The position numbers and the translations under genes are program-made. From Hofstenia miamia (taxonomy: Eukaryota > Xenacoelomorpha > Acoela): a stretch of 44,266 nucleotides of DNA. Within the stretch, counting starts at the first letter, position 1; the number at the start of each line of letters is the position of its first letter. Below, piece after piece: positions 11,001 through 26,000 of the stretch. The notes beneath the pieces were generated by a model. That model saw nothing but the letters and a program-made list of their open reading frames with translations. It had not been told where the DNA came from and did not search any database. The stretch covers positions 1,913,678 to 1,957,943 of the forward strand of contig SCFE01000048.1 in assembly GCA_004352715.1 (NCBI GenBank), written 5' to 3'.

Positions 11001-14000
11001 TAAATCTCAAGGAGAAATGCTGCAATGCTTGTAGTTAGCTAATCTTTTCTTGGAAAAATGTATTGGGACACTTCAGACCAAATCAGAGAATCAATAAAAA
11101 ATTTCATTGGTTGAGCTTTTTTCAGTCTATTTATATTGAAAATGTCTAATAACAGTCTTTCTTCGCCATATATAATGCCTGGTTACGTACTTATTGCCAT
11201 CCGCGAGTTGATTATCTCCAAACATTTGGAAGGGATGAGTCAACTTAACATAGCCCGACTTGTAGAGCGACCTCGAAGTACTGTCCTGGGATATCAGATG
11301 TTTCACTTCTGAAAACATCATTGCCCCCAAGCCAAAGTCCGGAAGATCAAAGAAGACCTCCAAAACCTCCCAATCGGCTCTTATGCGCCTTTCCAAACGA
11401 AATCCCAGGAAGACTTCAGAGGAATTATGGTGGGAAGTCTGTAATGGTATGGGGTGCGATATGGAAGCTTGGCTTTCACAAGATTGTTCACATCACTGGT
11501 ACTCTCCTACGCTGTTAATATGCTCGGATTCTAGAAAAGGAACTCTTGACACACCTTACAAGTGATCAATATATCAGCAGGATACTCCATGTCATACCTC
11601 AAAAGAAATGACAAATTTCCTCCACAATAATGCGGTTGCTATCCTTGCTGACTAGCCTGGTCAATATCCAGACCTTAACATCATTGAAAAATTTGTGGAA
11701 AGAGGTCAAATATCGAATTGGACAGTATACTCTTCACACTGAAGACGAAATGTGGAGCGCAATAAAGAAAAAAATTTATGCAAGCTTTATTTAGACTTTT
11801 TGCTTCAATCCCTGATCTACTTGAAGCTGTTATTCGCACAAAGGAACACCCCACAAAAAATTCGAAGAGAGAATTTTGTTGCTAAGTGCTTGTATTGCAC
11901 CAATTATTAATTTATGTAACTTATTTTGAATTTACTTTTTTCGGATTTGCTTATTTGTTAAAATTTTTGCAGGTGTCCGAATACATTTTTCCAATACAAG
12001 TTTTCTAATTTTGATTAAAAATGAATATCTAATTCTCATTCTACATATTTTATGATATTAGACATACAAATTTTCCTTTCCTTATCAAAGTAACACTTAG
12101 TTATAATTTTAGGCACACTATCCAATGAATGTTCATTATTTATTCAAAATAGTAAGGTGGTCAAATACATATTTCTAGTACTGTATATAGAAGAATTAAA
12201 TCCACTATTATTATTGACATATGACGTTTGATATGAGTGTCAATAATTTAAAAAATGCATGCATTGCTACCTTTTACAAATGTGAATATTTCAATGACAT
12301 TTTTTATTATATTTTCCTTTTGTCATCATAATAATCTTTGAACGATGTGCTCCAAAATCCATTCTACACAAAGGCATCTGATTACTAGCCCATGTCTGTG
12401 CTTGACGACTGATTTCAAATATGCGCACATACAAGATCTGATTATCTGCTCTCGTACCACAGATCTTTACAAACGTTATTTTAATTATATCTGGTTTTCA
12501 ATATATTTTGATATAATATTGTGCTGGAATTAGCGTTGTAGTTTCAAAAGCTGGTTTTTGCACCTGTACCTCTGCCATGCATAATTACTGTGCCTGTTAT
12601 GGTTCTAACCTAAGAAGTTTTAAATAGAACTTTAATAACTTCCGCTTATATTTTCTGCATGAACTGTTAGAACATGAAAGAATGTTGTCCAGCCTTATTT
12701 CTGATTAACACAAAAACTATACATTGGTTTTAAGCAATTATCTCCCACATGTTATGCAGATAAATTGAATTTCACAATATTGCGCTATAGTAAACGTTGA
12801 AAATTAGGTTAATAAAATTCTTCAAATTAAGTATTGCACCGATCCAGCACGTGTTACAAGAAACGAGAACCTCGATTTGCACTCTGAAATAGAATTAAAA
12901 AAGCATAAAGTTTCTCTACCTGATATTGTCTAGACGCCAATTGCATAATTTGTCGTCGGAGAGTAGATAAAAACCTCTGAGAACAAACTTGGTCCATTCG
13001 ATGCTTTAATAAGGGAATGACATCTGTCATAATGTGTTTAATTTCTCGATCTAACTGTAGCGTGTCTATTTTAGAAGGACTTACATCAGGCATTGAGGAA
13101 TCACTTTCTGTACAGCTAGATAGTTTACTTCTATTTATCTCTTGTTTAGGTTTGGACTAAATAAAATATATTCATAATTTCTCGAAATAAAACTAAAAAA
13201 TAATGGATATATGCTACTGTGTTTAAATACCATAAAATATATACATACAACTATATATATATGCTAAAATGTTGTAGTTACATTTTATGGAAGGGATCTT
13301 GTGTCAGGGATGCATAAATTAGGAAATAGAGCCAAAACTATTTATTGATGTCCTAACATTTACTCTCCAAATTTCTATATATTTCCAAAATTTGTATTAC
13401 AACATATTAAAAAATTTCGAAAAGACAAGTGAAAACATTAGCTGTATATATAAAAACTAAAATCAATTGAAATAATTTTGATAATGGATAAAAACTGCCG
13501 CTAGGAAACAGATGTACAGCAGTGGTAGAGGTCTATAATTCGAGGTTTTAAGTGCCAAAATTTGGCTGAATAGTAAAAGGAAATGTTAATTAATGTTTAA
13601 CACAATCTGTTGAATTTTATTGTGTTCAAAGACATTATAGGTTAAATTTATAATATCAAAATTACGAAATATGTATGGCATTATCTATATATGTTTATAT
13701 AGAGAACAAAGCCAAATGGGTTGTTTGTACAAAATAAAAAATTTCATTTTTTGATATTGACAAGAAATGCATTTAGAAAGTATTGCAGATTTAACAAAAA
13801 TTACAATATCTAGATGAATGGCTGTCTCTTGAAGATGATCTTTTGAAAAAGCATTTTGTGTGCTAGGAGTAGAAAATTCGCTAGCACTGTAAACCTCTTC
13901 AGCGTAATCGCAGTTATTAGGAAGAGACCCCATTAAAAGCTTCTTAGTTGCTTGCCTCTAAATTATTCTCATCATATCGTAAAATCAAATGAAATGAAAA

Positions 14001-17000
14001 CATCGATTAGAAAAACAAAAGTACACATACTCGTGCATCGCGAATCAGTGAGCTTGAATGGCTCTGTTCACTTGGAGTGGCGTAATCTTCGCCATCAACA
14101 ACCCATGGTGGTAACTTCTAAAAACTCAATAATAAAATTCACGAGACATGAGCTTAACTAAATTTTACGTATGAAAAATAAAAAAAACCCACCGATGGTG
14201 AAAAGGGTGTATTGAAGTTTCCGGATTTGTCCTCATGAATGAATCGGGAAATGAGCTCTTGAATTGCAAACAGTGCTCTTTGCCTCAGGTAATCAGACTT
14301 TAACAACTGTAGTTCTCTGAACAATTCAATGAGAAAATGGGGTCTGGACTCATGAGCGGAAATGAGGCGAGCAACTTCAGCATATATTGTATCCCGCAGG
14401 GTGTTAAATAGATTTGCTTCACTGGAAGAGCTAAAATAATGGATTACAATCAAAATTATTTTAAAAAACTAGTAACGGTAATCAAATAAGCGAATTGCAT
14501 TTCTGAGATGCCCACTTATTTAATCTTGTAAGAAATTCGATAGCAATTGCCATACAGTTTTATGGAAAGACCAATGTTGAATACAATCAAGAATGCTGAC
14601 ACATTTACAAGAAAAAATATTATTTGAAAAAAAAATGATTTGGTTTCACTTATTAATAAAACAATGCCGTTTAGCAATATACCTTTCTTTCTCGCAAACA
14701 GCTTGTGGTTCTTCAGCACTAGATGATCCAGCAACCTCAGTATAACCAGCACCACTAATTCCAGCACTTAGGCCAGGACGAAAACACTCATTCCTCGGAG
14801 ATTTCGAAAATGATGCTTTTGATTTTGAACCAATGGCAGGCTTAGAATTTGAGGTGGATGGATCCAATGAACGAGGCTAAATACAATGTTGACCTAAAAT
14901 AAAGATTATATGTTAGAAATACCGTTGAAACGATGTCTGTATTTATTGAGGATGATTTATTCGCGTCGAATAAACGGGGAATTCCCCCAGCAGGAGTTGA
15001 ATGACTGAGTAAATGACTCTGGGAACTGGTTGGTTCACACTGTTGAGAAAGCGGTGGTTGGGGTTGTTGCATTGGCCAGGAACTAGACAAGAAGGGATTG
15101 CTGGTGAATGGGGGCAGAGGAGCAGGCGATTCATTATTATATCTCATTTGAGAAGAAGTGACTTCAGATGTAGTTGGCGTCATACCAACACTAAAATTTA
15201 TTATCATAAAGACAAACTATCTCCACAGCATAGATTTTAGAGAATTTTTTTTGACAAAGTATTACTAATCAGCACAAATTAAAAATCAATCCATTGTAAT
15301 TTTGTGAAAACCTTTTTAATGACAAAATGTACATGTATTGCTCATAAAATTCTTATCGTTTTTACTTGCAATACAATGAGAAGCCTTATAAACTTAGAGG
15401 ACGCCAAAAGTTGGTAAATTGACAAAAGTGAATAATTGATGAATTTTACAGTTCATTAACAAAATTTGTTATTGTACTGGAAGTCAAAAAAGCGCAAAGA
15501 GCTTTCCGGACAATTGAATATTGAGCTAAAAATAGAGCTAAAAGTTTTTAATGAGATGGAATTGAAGTGACAAAAATCGAAGATTATAAAGAATAAATCG
15601 CAGGAAGGCGCTTAAAGCAAATGAAATGGGAAACTTTTGATTTTAATCACAAATATAAACGAGAATTCGACCAATAGTGTATACTTTAAGGAAAATTGAG
15701 CAAGTGAATAAATTAAAGGCTACTTTCTTCTAAAACTAATTAGTTTCAGAATTTACGCATAAATGCATTTCAGATAATCAGGATTGATAGCTAATAAGTT
15801 AGAACTTATAACGTCAACAACTATTGTATCGGTCTATTTAAATCCCAAATACTGAAAATTAACACACAAACTTCCGCAGCAGCTATTGGCACTAGATGAG
15901 TGAACCAACGATGAAAAGCATGCAAAATTACTGAGTTTTCTCATTATGTACTTACACGTTAGTAATTGCAATTAATATTATATATTATAAAACAAGTAAG
16001 TGAGGTAACTTAACAACTTAATCGATTAAGTAAAAATGGGAAACAGATCAAAACATATAAATACAATTGGTAGTTAAATAATTATTTTACAACTTCGCGA
16101 TGGCTCATTTGGTGGTGTCAAAGCATGCCAAACCAATCTTGTAAGACAAAAATGAATGATGTCGCAAATTAGATGAAAGTGCCACGTATGAACATAGATG
16201 ATTATGCATTTATGTTAAATTGCTAAAACAACAAAAAACAATCACTCAAAAGTAATTGTGTAAAACGATAGAATAGAATGAAAAGATATACTACCTTGGA
16301 TAATAACCAGTACTAAATAAAATGTGAAAGGCCATAAATTCCCAATTAAAATCAATATAATGGTTTTTAAATGAGGCTGTTATTAGCATAACCTCAACAA
16401 TAGGATTTGTTGCCAAACACATAAGTTTGAATATAATTTCAACAACTTCTTGGGGATTATAGGAAAAAATAACATAGCAAACCGGGGTTTGTATTATGGT
16501 TGAACGGTAAGTTGATATCGAAGCATTTCTTTCTAACTGTGAAACATAAGCAATAAAAATTTTTATTTCTATTTTTTAATGCAGTTTATCCGTTTTTGTT
16601 ACTTGATGTTCCGAGTTACTAAAATTTGTATTTCAAATGAAGCAAAATGATTGCTGTTGATAATTTTATGTATTTGAATAGTGCTTTAATATTTTTGTGT
16701 TATATATCCTTGTGTAACTACACAACGGAAACAAATTGCTTTGGGATGGATAATATGAATTCTTCGGCAATAGCTTAAACGCAAATACACTTACTTCCGA
16801 TTAGGACGATATATATATTTGATTAAATAAAGTCGAAGAAATGTCAGATAAAAAATAATGAAAAAAATAACTCTTTTTGAATTCCATTATTTCATGAAAG
16901 CGGTGAAAAATATCAACAGCTATTATATTAATTATTGTGACGAACTTAAATTGGTATACATTATTAGCAAAGAAGTGCTCATTATGTTAATAAATTTTGC

Positions 17001-20000
17001 CTATAGAAGGATTATATAGCACCGAAGAAATTAAAAATTCGGAATTTTATAAAAGAAAATAACCAACCTTGAGGCCGGAGGCATTAATGGTGGTGGTGGA
17101 GGAGGGGCAACTAATCCATGCGGTGGAAGACTTTGCACTGGGTTTTGTTGTTGTACATAATTGTGGAATGCATTCTGCTGCCAGAGGAGTTGGTTATAAG
17201 CAGTGGACATTTGCATCATCATTTGCTGTTTAATGAGTGTATCCATATTCCGTGTCATTTCGTCGAAAGAAGTGTTATGGTACATGGCTTGTGGCAAAGA
17301 AGATGGGCCTAAACAATCATCTTACTGATAACGAAAACTTGACCTTATTTAAACGACAGAAATCATGAAAGCAACACAAGTCGAAGCTCTTCATTGAGTA
17401 GAAATCGCATGATTTTCACTTTAATAAATTCATTATATTGTAATTGACAGACTACTGTATTTATTTTAATTAATTCTATAAAAATATTAAATGACATTTA
17501 CTGAAACGCAGACAATATCTAATGAGCTACCAGTTTGTCCCATAGAAAAAAAGAATTAAATACTTAAGAAAATATCAAATCATTTATAGAAATGCATATT
17601 TTTAGAAAACTGTGTTAGGGAAAATTTTAAAACAGAATATCTGTATGAGTCCCACATTTTATGATTGAACGAATTACTAAGAAATAAATATACATGTATT
17701 ATAAGTTAATGAAATGCAAATAAAATACAAAAACGGATGAGAGCTTTTGCAATAAAGTTTGAATAGTTGGGGAAGTACTATTTTTAAAATAAATCTATTC
17801 AAAATATTATAAACTAGAATTGCAATATAGTTAAATAATAAAACTTCTAAATACCTTGAGGTGGTAGAGATTGAGTAGTAACATGACTTGAATTCAATGA
17901 CGAACGATCCTGCCATTGAGCAGGCGCCTGATTGTTCGATACTAAGGTGTTGAGAACATTACTCATCCCTGACACTTGTTGACGTAGCTCGGAGATGTTT
18001 GCTTGTAAGGATGACGCGTCATTGACATTTGAATTGGTCGATGTAGATGTCCGATCAACTGCAGCGTCGATGAAAGATAAATTCTAAGGAAGTAGTTTTG
18101 CATAATGTAAAATAGTAAAAAATAAAACAAATATATTAATCTACTCATAATCAAATACTAACTTCCTGTTTACGTTGACGCGACATGCGATTCCAGGAAT
18201 TAGGCGGGTTGCGATTGGCTGTAATTCGATTATCGGTTTTGCGGTTATCTGGCATCAATTTGACGGTTGACATATCACCTTCTTCTGAATCATCAACAGT
18301 GTAAGTGGCTTCTTCCGAAGAAGATGCTAACTAATTTAATTTTTCAATTAAAAACTTACATTTTACAGCTGTATCAGAAAATATGCATGTAATAGAATAC
18401 GAAAGAGAAACTTACTTCATATTCAACGTTCTCTTGATCCGGACTTTCGTTATCAGTGGCAAGATTTTGAAGAAGTGCTAGTGGACTATCCCTAGAACCT
18501 CCATAGGTAGCACCAGTACTACGCCTAAACAAAGTTAAGTAAATCAGTAATAAGAATGTTTTTTAAGTTTTTATACAATAATAAAATATCACTGCAAAGC
18601 AATGAATAATATCATACTGTAGATCAGAACGACTCAAACGTTTTTCTTTAATTCTTCCATATAAAGTGTTTTTATACTTCACTTGTTCAAAATTAAAGCA
18701 TTGTGTAATTCTTCGGAAGAATTGATTATTTCGGATTTTTAAATTTTGGAAATTTCAAAGATAATGAAGTTGATTTCAATAGCTTTATTCAATTGCCTTT
18801 TCCTTTAGAGATGTAGCTTGATGTGTAACTACCGTGTTTACATATCAATTTACTGAATATTTTTGTAGTTACTCTGATATTAAACTGATTGGTCAAATTT
18901 GTACCCTATACATTAATCATGACTGAATATCAAGTCGTGAGCATTTGAAATGCATCAAGACGATATTTAGATAAACACCCACAGCAATTTAAATAACTTC
19001 AGCAATAGCAGATTTGAAAACTCTACAGTTTTAAAACTATTATTTAGTAAATAGCTTAATTGCATAATATTACCATTTGATTGACGTTAATTTACAAAAC
19101 ACCAAGCGCTATCACATTTTGTAAATAAATACCAGGCATTGTGCTTCAAAACATGACAGGTTGAATTTGTTTTACAAGAAAATTGGCAGAACGTTAGAAA
19201 TAATGAATAAATAAAACAATTAAAACTAACTGGTGTCATTTACTACTCAGTGCGAATAAAAAGAAAACTTTCTCTCATTCATGACAAATATGATTAGTAG
19301 GAAACGTCTTCAAATGTAACTCATAGAAAAACATTACCCAAGAGGATCACTCCGCAGAGATTCTTCGCTTTGACCGTCCCCGAAGCGCATCTGATCTTTG
19401 TTGTGCGTATCTTTTTGGGAATCTCTCGCTGAATCTCTTGTCCATGCCATTCTTGCAGAGGACGTTGACTGTTGCTGTTGTTGCTGCGCATTGGATGTAT
19501 TTGAACCTTCCACCTTACGCGCGTTTTTATTGTTCAGTCGGGAACTATTAGCCATTGCTGCTGTTGCTTGCTCAACAGATCCCTAAAATACGCCATGAAT
19601 ATTTGCTAAGAAATAAAACAGCAAAACCAAAAGTCATATAATGAAATTATTTTATTGAAGGAATATTGATAAAACGAACTTTTATGGCGCTGAATGCCTA
19701 CAAGATATAAAGGACCACTGACATTAAAGATTATTGCCAATGGAAATACCACTATGGAAAATCTACCATACAAAAAATCGAAGCACATATTGGCATGAAA
19801 TTGAAGTGCATTAGAATAGAATTGATATTTTTCTCAGCTAAGAACACATTACTCTTTAACTAATCCCCATTAAAACAATTCAAACTCTAAAATGAAATAA
19901 GTGACTTTGAATTTTTAGAGAACTTTAATTACGAATCCCATCCAAAGAAAATCTGTATTCATAGCTGTTTAAAAGTGTTTTAGAAATTTTACTCACACTT

Positions 20001-23000
20001 ATTAATAAAATAAATTCGATGGTGCTATTTTGGCACTACGTATGGAATTTAAAATAATGGACTCGATTTTGTTGTGATACTATACACTTTTTTGCATTAG
20101 GTGTTACTATGCTTTGAATGTGCATGTAATATTAAATGGTTAAGGATTGTCATATTGTGAATGAAAATCATTTTATCAATGTATGATGATCACATTTATT
20201 ACGTATTTCGTTCCTAAAATATTAAAAAACACAATATATGGTTTGTTTAAATTTGCACACTAATGGATAGCAAAAATATCGAATACGAGTTGTGCAGCTC
20301 GCATAATTCTAAACCAGCTAAAACTAGAAGCTAATCAATACAACCATCAACCTTTGAGTATACTATTAAATTGTTTATAGGCAAACCTCGGCTTGTGATC
20401 TTTGCTGCTTTAGTCGGGAAAGCTCGTCGTGCTCTCTTTGTAACTGCTCTCTTTCACTCAGCAAATGTTCCAATTCCGATTTTTGAGCTAACACAATTTG
20501 TTTATATTGTTCTTCACTAAAAATTGAAACTATTTTTAACTTAAGAATACTTTTGATAAGAATTAATTCGTTTCTGAAATACTTCGTTTATGCGTAAGCA
20601 ATGTAATAATTTTGCATGTGTCCCAAAAATGAAGACATGCACTTGGTCAGCAATATGGCGGCAGTCTTATGAATGTTGAGACAATCATGACGTTAATGAT
20701 AATTTTGAAATATGCATAAAAATACTACTTTTTGAAAAAGCATGTGATATTAATAAGAATTCTGTTACTCATTGCGTTGCTAAACATATTTTCAACGAAT
20801 CGAAGATGTATTTAAATTGTTGTTGAAGGATGGCATTTTTGTCATTGTTTGAAGAAATTCATTTATTGAAAAAAAAACTTACAGTTCTGCATGCTCAATA
20901 ACGAATAGTGTTTCAAACGTTCAAAATCGGATAATTTAAAACGCGTGCATTTAACTTTTTAGTGATTTGTATGGACTTCTCACGATATACTTAACATTAT
21001 ATTCACTGACCTTCTCAAAAAGCTATTATTAATATGAATTTCATTGAAAGATATATTTGCTCCTCATAGTGCCATGTTCGAATTATTCAAAATGAATTTT
21101 AATTGATCAAAATTGTTTAGCTTTACATCGAAATAGCTCTTACATAATACTATCGCAAAAGCGAAATGCTAAACGATGCTACTTATCCGACAGACGCATT
21201 GTGTATTGATTTTATCGAAAAATATAAGAAACACTTTCTAACTCCAGTGAAATATCTCAGTTTAAAAAGGGTAAATGTAATCACTGATCGGCTTCATACA
21301 TGCAGAAAACTGGTTAATTGAACAATATACGGGACAACTACCATAGGAGCATTGATGACACCAAAAACTAGAATAAAAGGAATTTTTGCTACTTGCCAAT
21401 TTGAAGCTAAGTATAGAAATTTAGATTGAAAAAAACGACAGGAAAATTATTTTACGTGTCATCTCTGAAAGTTAAGGAAGTCCTAAGCGATGCAATTTGT
21501 TCATGAATAAATTAAGAGTGAAAGCGCATATGATTATCAATCCTCTATTAGGTTTGATTACTGTAATAAACAAACTAAAAGACTAAAACTTTTTTTAGAT
21601 ATATTTTAGAATCAATTACTGAAATAAATTAAAAAGCTTCCATAGTTCAAAGACCAAAAACTTTTTCCAGATAGATAATTTACGGCTTTACTACAAAATC
21701 CGTCATCCACTTAAAAAAACAAATATTCCCCTAGCGCTAGGCTACAAAATGCGATTGATATAGGAAACATTGCTCTATCCTAATAAAGATCATCTGAAAT
21801 GTGAAAAATGGAACGCGAAAACTATTGTTAATGATGTATGTTCACAGCATACAAAATATAGATGTGCATTTAAAAACTCACATTCTTCTGTGAGATTTTC
21901 ATTCACATAACGAACTCTGAGCAAAAAACAACCACAAATAAGAGTAATTGTTATGTATGAGTAACTTTTCCAATTATTACAGCTGTAATACAAATAAATC
22001 AAATGTAAATTTAATTACATTTATTATAGAAGTAGTAACCTAGTGATGCATAACAAAATGATAATACTCAAAGTATTCCCAATTCCAAAACGAACCGAAT
22101 ATTTTTTTCTTGCTTAAACTTTTCACTTTGCTTAGTCGGTGACGTAGTCTCATTCTCTGTAACATCGTCATTGAGCAGATTGTTTAGTTCCATTAAATCG
22201 ACCGGCATATCCATATACGGATCACTTTGTACAGAATTTAATAAATCTTGCAGCTTTTGCACCTTCAGTTTGGCATTCTGAATTTTCCTAAAAATTATTT
22301 TATCGTAACTAAATATTACAGGCAATAGTTTGATTTCATGCTTAACACGCTGGCCTAAGCCATGACACATATTCAATGTTTCAACATTTGTGGGCCACCA
22401 CCTAAGATTCCAACATTAATTTCCACATACACAAATAATGCTGTTCATGTTCTCCAAGATGGTGCGTAAAACATTTTTTTATGAATTTCTCAATTATATG
22501 ATTGACAAAAAAGTGAATTAATAAGATGGGGTTTAATAATAATGAGGGTAATAATAAAATTACAATTACTTCATTTTTTCGCTGACTGAAAACAATGTTG
22601 CAACTTGGTTATTACTACCACCCACTGCTCCATAAGGTTCTTCTTCCACATTAGAAGTGTTGGACAAACCATCCTCGGAGGCTTCGATGTCGCTCTAAAC
22701 TAATGATAATTTGAGTTTAATACTGGGTGAAAATTACATTAGCAGAACGACGGCTGGCAGCAACAGTTTCGTAGGTGTTAACTAATTTTCGCAACTGGTT
22801 CAGGCGGTTTTTCACTTCAGTAAGTTTCCTAAAACATAATTAAAGAGTGATTATAATACTATAAATATCCTTTTAACTGGAATATCATAAGTTAAAACTA
22901 AGGAAAGTGTTCCACTGTTCATTAGTCCCAAATTTATACTGAAAATTTACTAGTATGTCTGCATATTTCGTGGCATTTCCGTTAAGTAAATTAATATTAT

Positions 23001-26000
23001 AACATTTTGTCTGTTGTAAATTGCTCTTTCACGTGGAGCTTAAGAAAAATTATTTCAGAGAAACCTTTGATTTAAATATTAAACTTGAAAAACTTTCATG
23101 TAGTAGGCCATTTTCACAAGGTCAAAAAATAGTAATGTCCCAATTGAATATTTATGTCATGTATGTCAATTTCCCTTGTAAACAGGACATCGTACTCAAT
23201 GACTTTGAACTGTTTCGTAATCATGCGTTGATTGTTTTTGAAGGTTGTTTGGTAAAAAAAAACAAAAAAGTTATATATTCCGTTTTTTTAAAAACCACAA
23301 ATCATTAGTTAAATACATTATTTGCAAATTATATCAAAATTTGAGCTTAACTATGCAAAGTGATAGCAGCAAGAGGCAATTGATGCGATGGAGGTTTAAA
23401 ATTAATGATAATCATATACGAAAGAAGAACTCTTGTCATTGACTTCTAAACACTTCCAGAAATGGATACGCCTCCCTCCCCCGCTCTAATGGTAAATGAT
23501 TTGGATTCTGTGCAAACTCACTCATATCCATATTCCCACCGGGTTTGAAAGTACAAAAATAGAACATTTTAAATTATACTGGCTAATAAAATTTCCCTTG
23601 CGGAAAATTGACAACTATTGAACACACTTTATCATTTAGGATTGTGAACAGATAAATACATAAATACTGTACTATTATTATGAGTTGACAGTAAAGCAAC
23701 AATTACTGGTGACCCGAATGCATTAAATAAGCGAATGTCTAAGACACCTCATGGTCTGTGCAAATTAACGTAAAACAAGTTGGCATGATGTAAACGCATT
23801 ATTTGATTAAACATGAATCAACGTTTATTCATGATGCACGCAAATTATGAGAGAAAAACACGTCAGCAAAACTAAAGCACAAGTTAATTCCAACCTTGCT
23901 GATTCATCAAATTAAGCTGACATTAATTTAATGACAAATGAAATTAAAATGGAAACCTAACCAAAGCATTTTTAATTAAATAAACATCGCGACGGAACTA
24001 GAAAATCTGCTCAGAAATCCGTAGTCGTAGTTAGCAAGAAAATTAAGAGTGTTAATAAATGCAGCAAACAGTAAGTTTAAAGAAATTACATGTAATTGCC
24101 AGGGGATTTTAAGAACGGGTGGACAAAAGGCGCTGACGGCACACGATAATTACATAAGATTGAGGTCCACTGTGAAATTTTTTAGCCTGAAACCCAATAA
24201 GCATGCTGGTATAGATAATAGTATTATGTGGGTGCTACCCACAGGTACGCATATTTATTATCGCGTACGGGTAAACTTTTTATTGCAAATTATTTGTATT
24301 TTGAATAAGAATTTTAAAAAAAAACATTGTGATAAAAATAATTTGAAAAAATTCACATATCAGGGTGAATTCTGTTCAAAAATGAATCTAAAACTCTTAA
24401 AATAAATTAATAGTAGTAAAAAAATTCATTCTCGGCTATGGACAAAAAGCTTTAGGCACGAGTGGGGCGGTTGCATCACTAATAAACATGTGTGAGTAAA
24501 AAGATATGAGAAATATTTGCAGCAATAAAAAATTTTCGCCCATGGCATAGAAACATTGGATCTGGCTCCTGTATTGAATTATAATTAATATATTGTTGAA
24601 AAAAGTACGTTGCGTTCTAAAAAATGTCTAAATAAAAAACAAGTAATCCAAAATCTATACATATGGCTAATGATAGCAAGTCAAAAGAAAAAGTTGATTG
24701 AGTTAAAAGTGAATCTTAAATATTGATTTGATAAAACTAAACAGTTGACATGACAAAACACCCCTCAAGATTTGATTAATAACGACTACATAAGAATCTA
24801 TGCCAATGAGAGACTAATATGAGAAAGACAAGCTTTCACTCGACACATGCATTACCTTGGATTTTCATCGTAAATGTCAAGAAGGTAATGCAAGATTCCG
24901 ATGCACGTCTTCGCTTCCGAAATTTGTCTACACCAAAAAATAAGTTATTCGAGTTGAATAAAATAAAAAATAGGAAAAGCCGTATTTCAGAAAATATTCA
25001 GCATACAGAACATTAATTTTAGCTAATGGCGAGTTTGCATGGGCATGAAATTTGAACACTTGAAACAACATCGATCTTACATTTTCAAAATTTAAGTATC
25101 ACCACATGAATCTCTTAAAAGCTGACATCATTCTATTGAGCCCACCATTTTTAACCCTATATTTAAAAAAGTCTTATAAGATTTTAAAATTATTTAGGAT
25201 TGAAAGTAAACAATATGTATACTAATTATGATGAAAATCAAAGAAACGGGTACTTTATTGTGCAAAACACTGTATATTCCGTGTTAATGAGTGAGGCACT
25301 AATGATTTGTTTAATCTTAAATTATACACGTGCGCTAATGATCATTCTGTAAATGCAGTGGTTCTTACGGCTGAGGGGATTATAAACTATTAAAATGTGT
25401 ATATAGCTACCAAGCACATAAAGTACTCAACAAAGGCGAAATATTCGCGCCTTGTACACGCCTGACCTTGATTACCATTCGTAATGAAAGTTCTACAAAT
25501 TGAAAACAACTTGATCAAAAAATTTATATATGCTTAAAAAGCAAACATTCCACAAATAAACTTTTGAAAAACGGAAAGCGGTAACAACTTACTTAATTTT
25601 TTGCTCTGATTCCAATAATTGGTTCAACATATCATTACTCGATGATCTTTCATTTAGGCCATTGACAGAATTACGGATTGAGTCCATTGGTGACTGCAAA
25701 TTAAAAAGTATTGAATCACCTTCAGCTGTGGGGGAAATTTGCACTTCATCAGGCCTATGCTCACGAGATTCCCCTAAATATTATAAAATAATTCCATAAT
25801 ACAAAAAATTTAACTATTTTAAGACAATTATCAAATTAACCACGCCTACGATAAAATTAACGTGACTGAATGGCTAAAAACTAAAACTACATTTGCTAAG
25901 TGATTCAATCTTTCAGGTGTTATATTGAACATCTCTCAAATCTAATATATAACATTTAAATTTTTATTTTTTATAACAACACGTGTCAATGTATGTTAAA

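Noticed and set aside
21882-21916. A 35-bp candidate PCM1 mini-exon with good CAG acceptor and GTGAGT donor
   Set aside because: Including it forces the next exon to use a poor acceptor (AAATAG at 20530). Skipping it joins exons 5 and 6 in phase with a better coiled-coil match, and it would be the only CAG acceptor in the gene.
23021-24405. Plus-strand ORFs of 65-118 codons in the large PCM1 intron
   Set aside because: They are not recognised, AT-driven and overlap one another. No splice signals or motifs support them.
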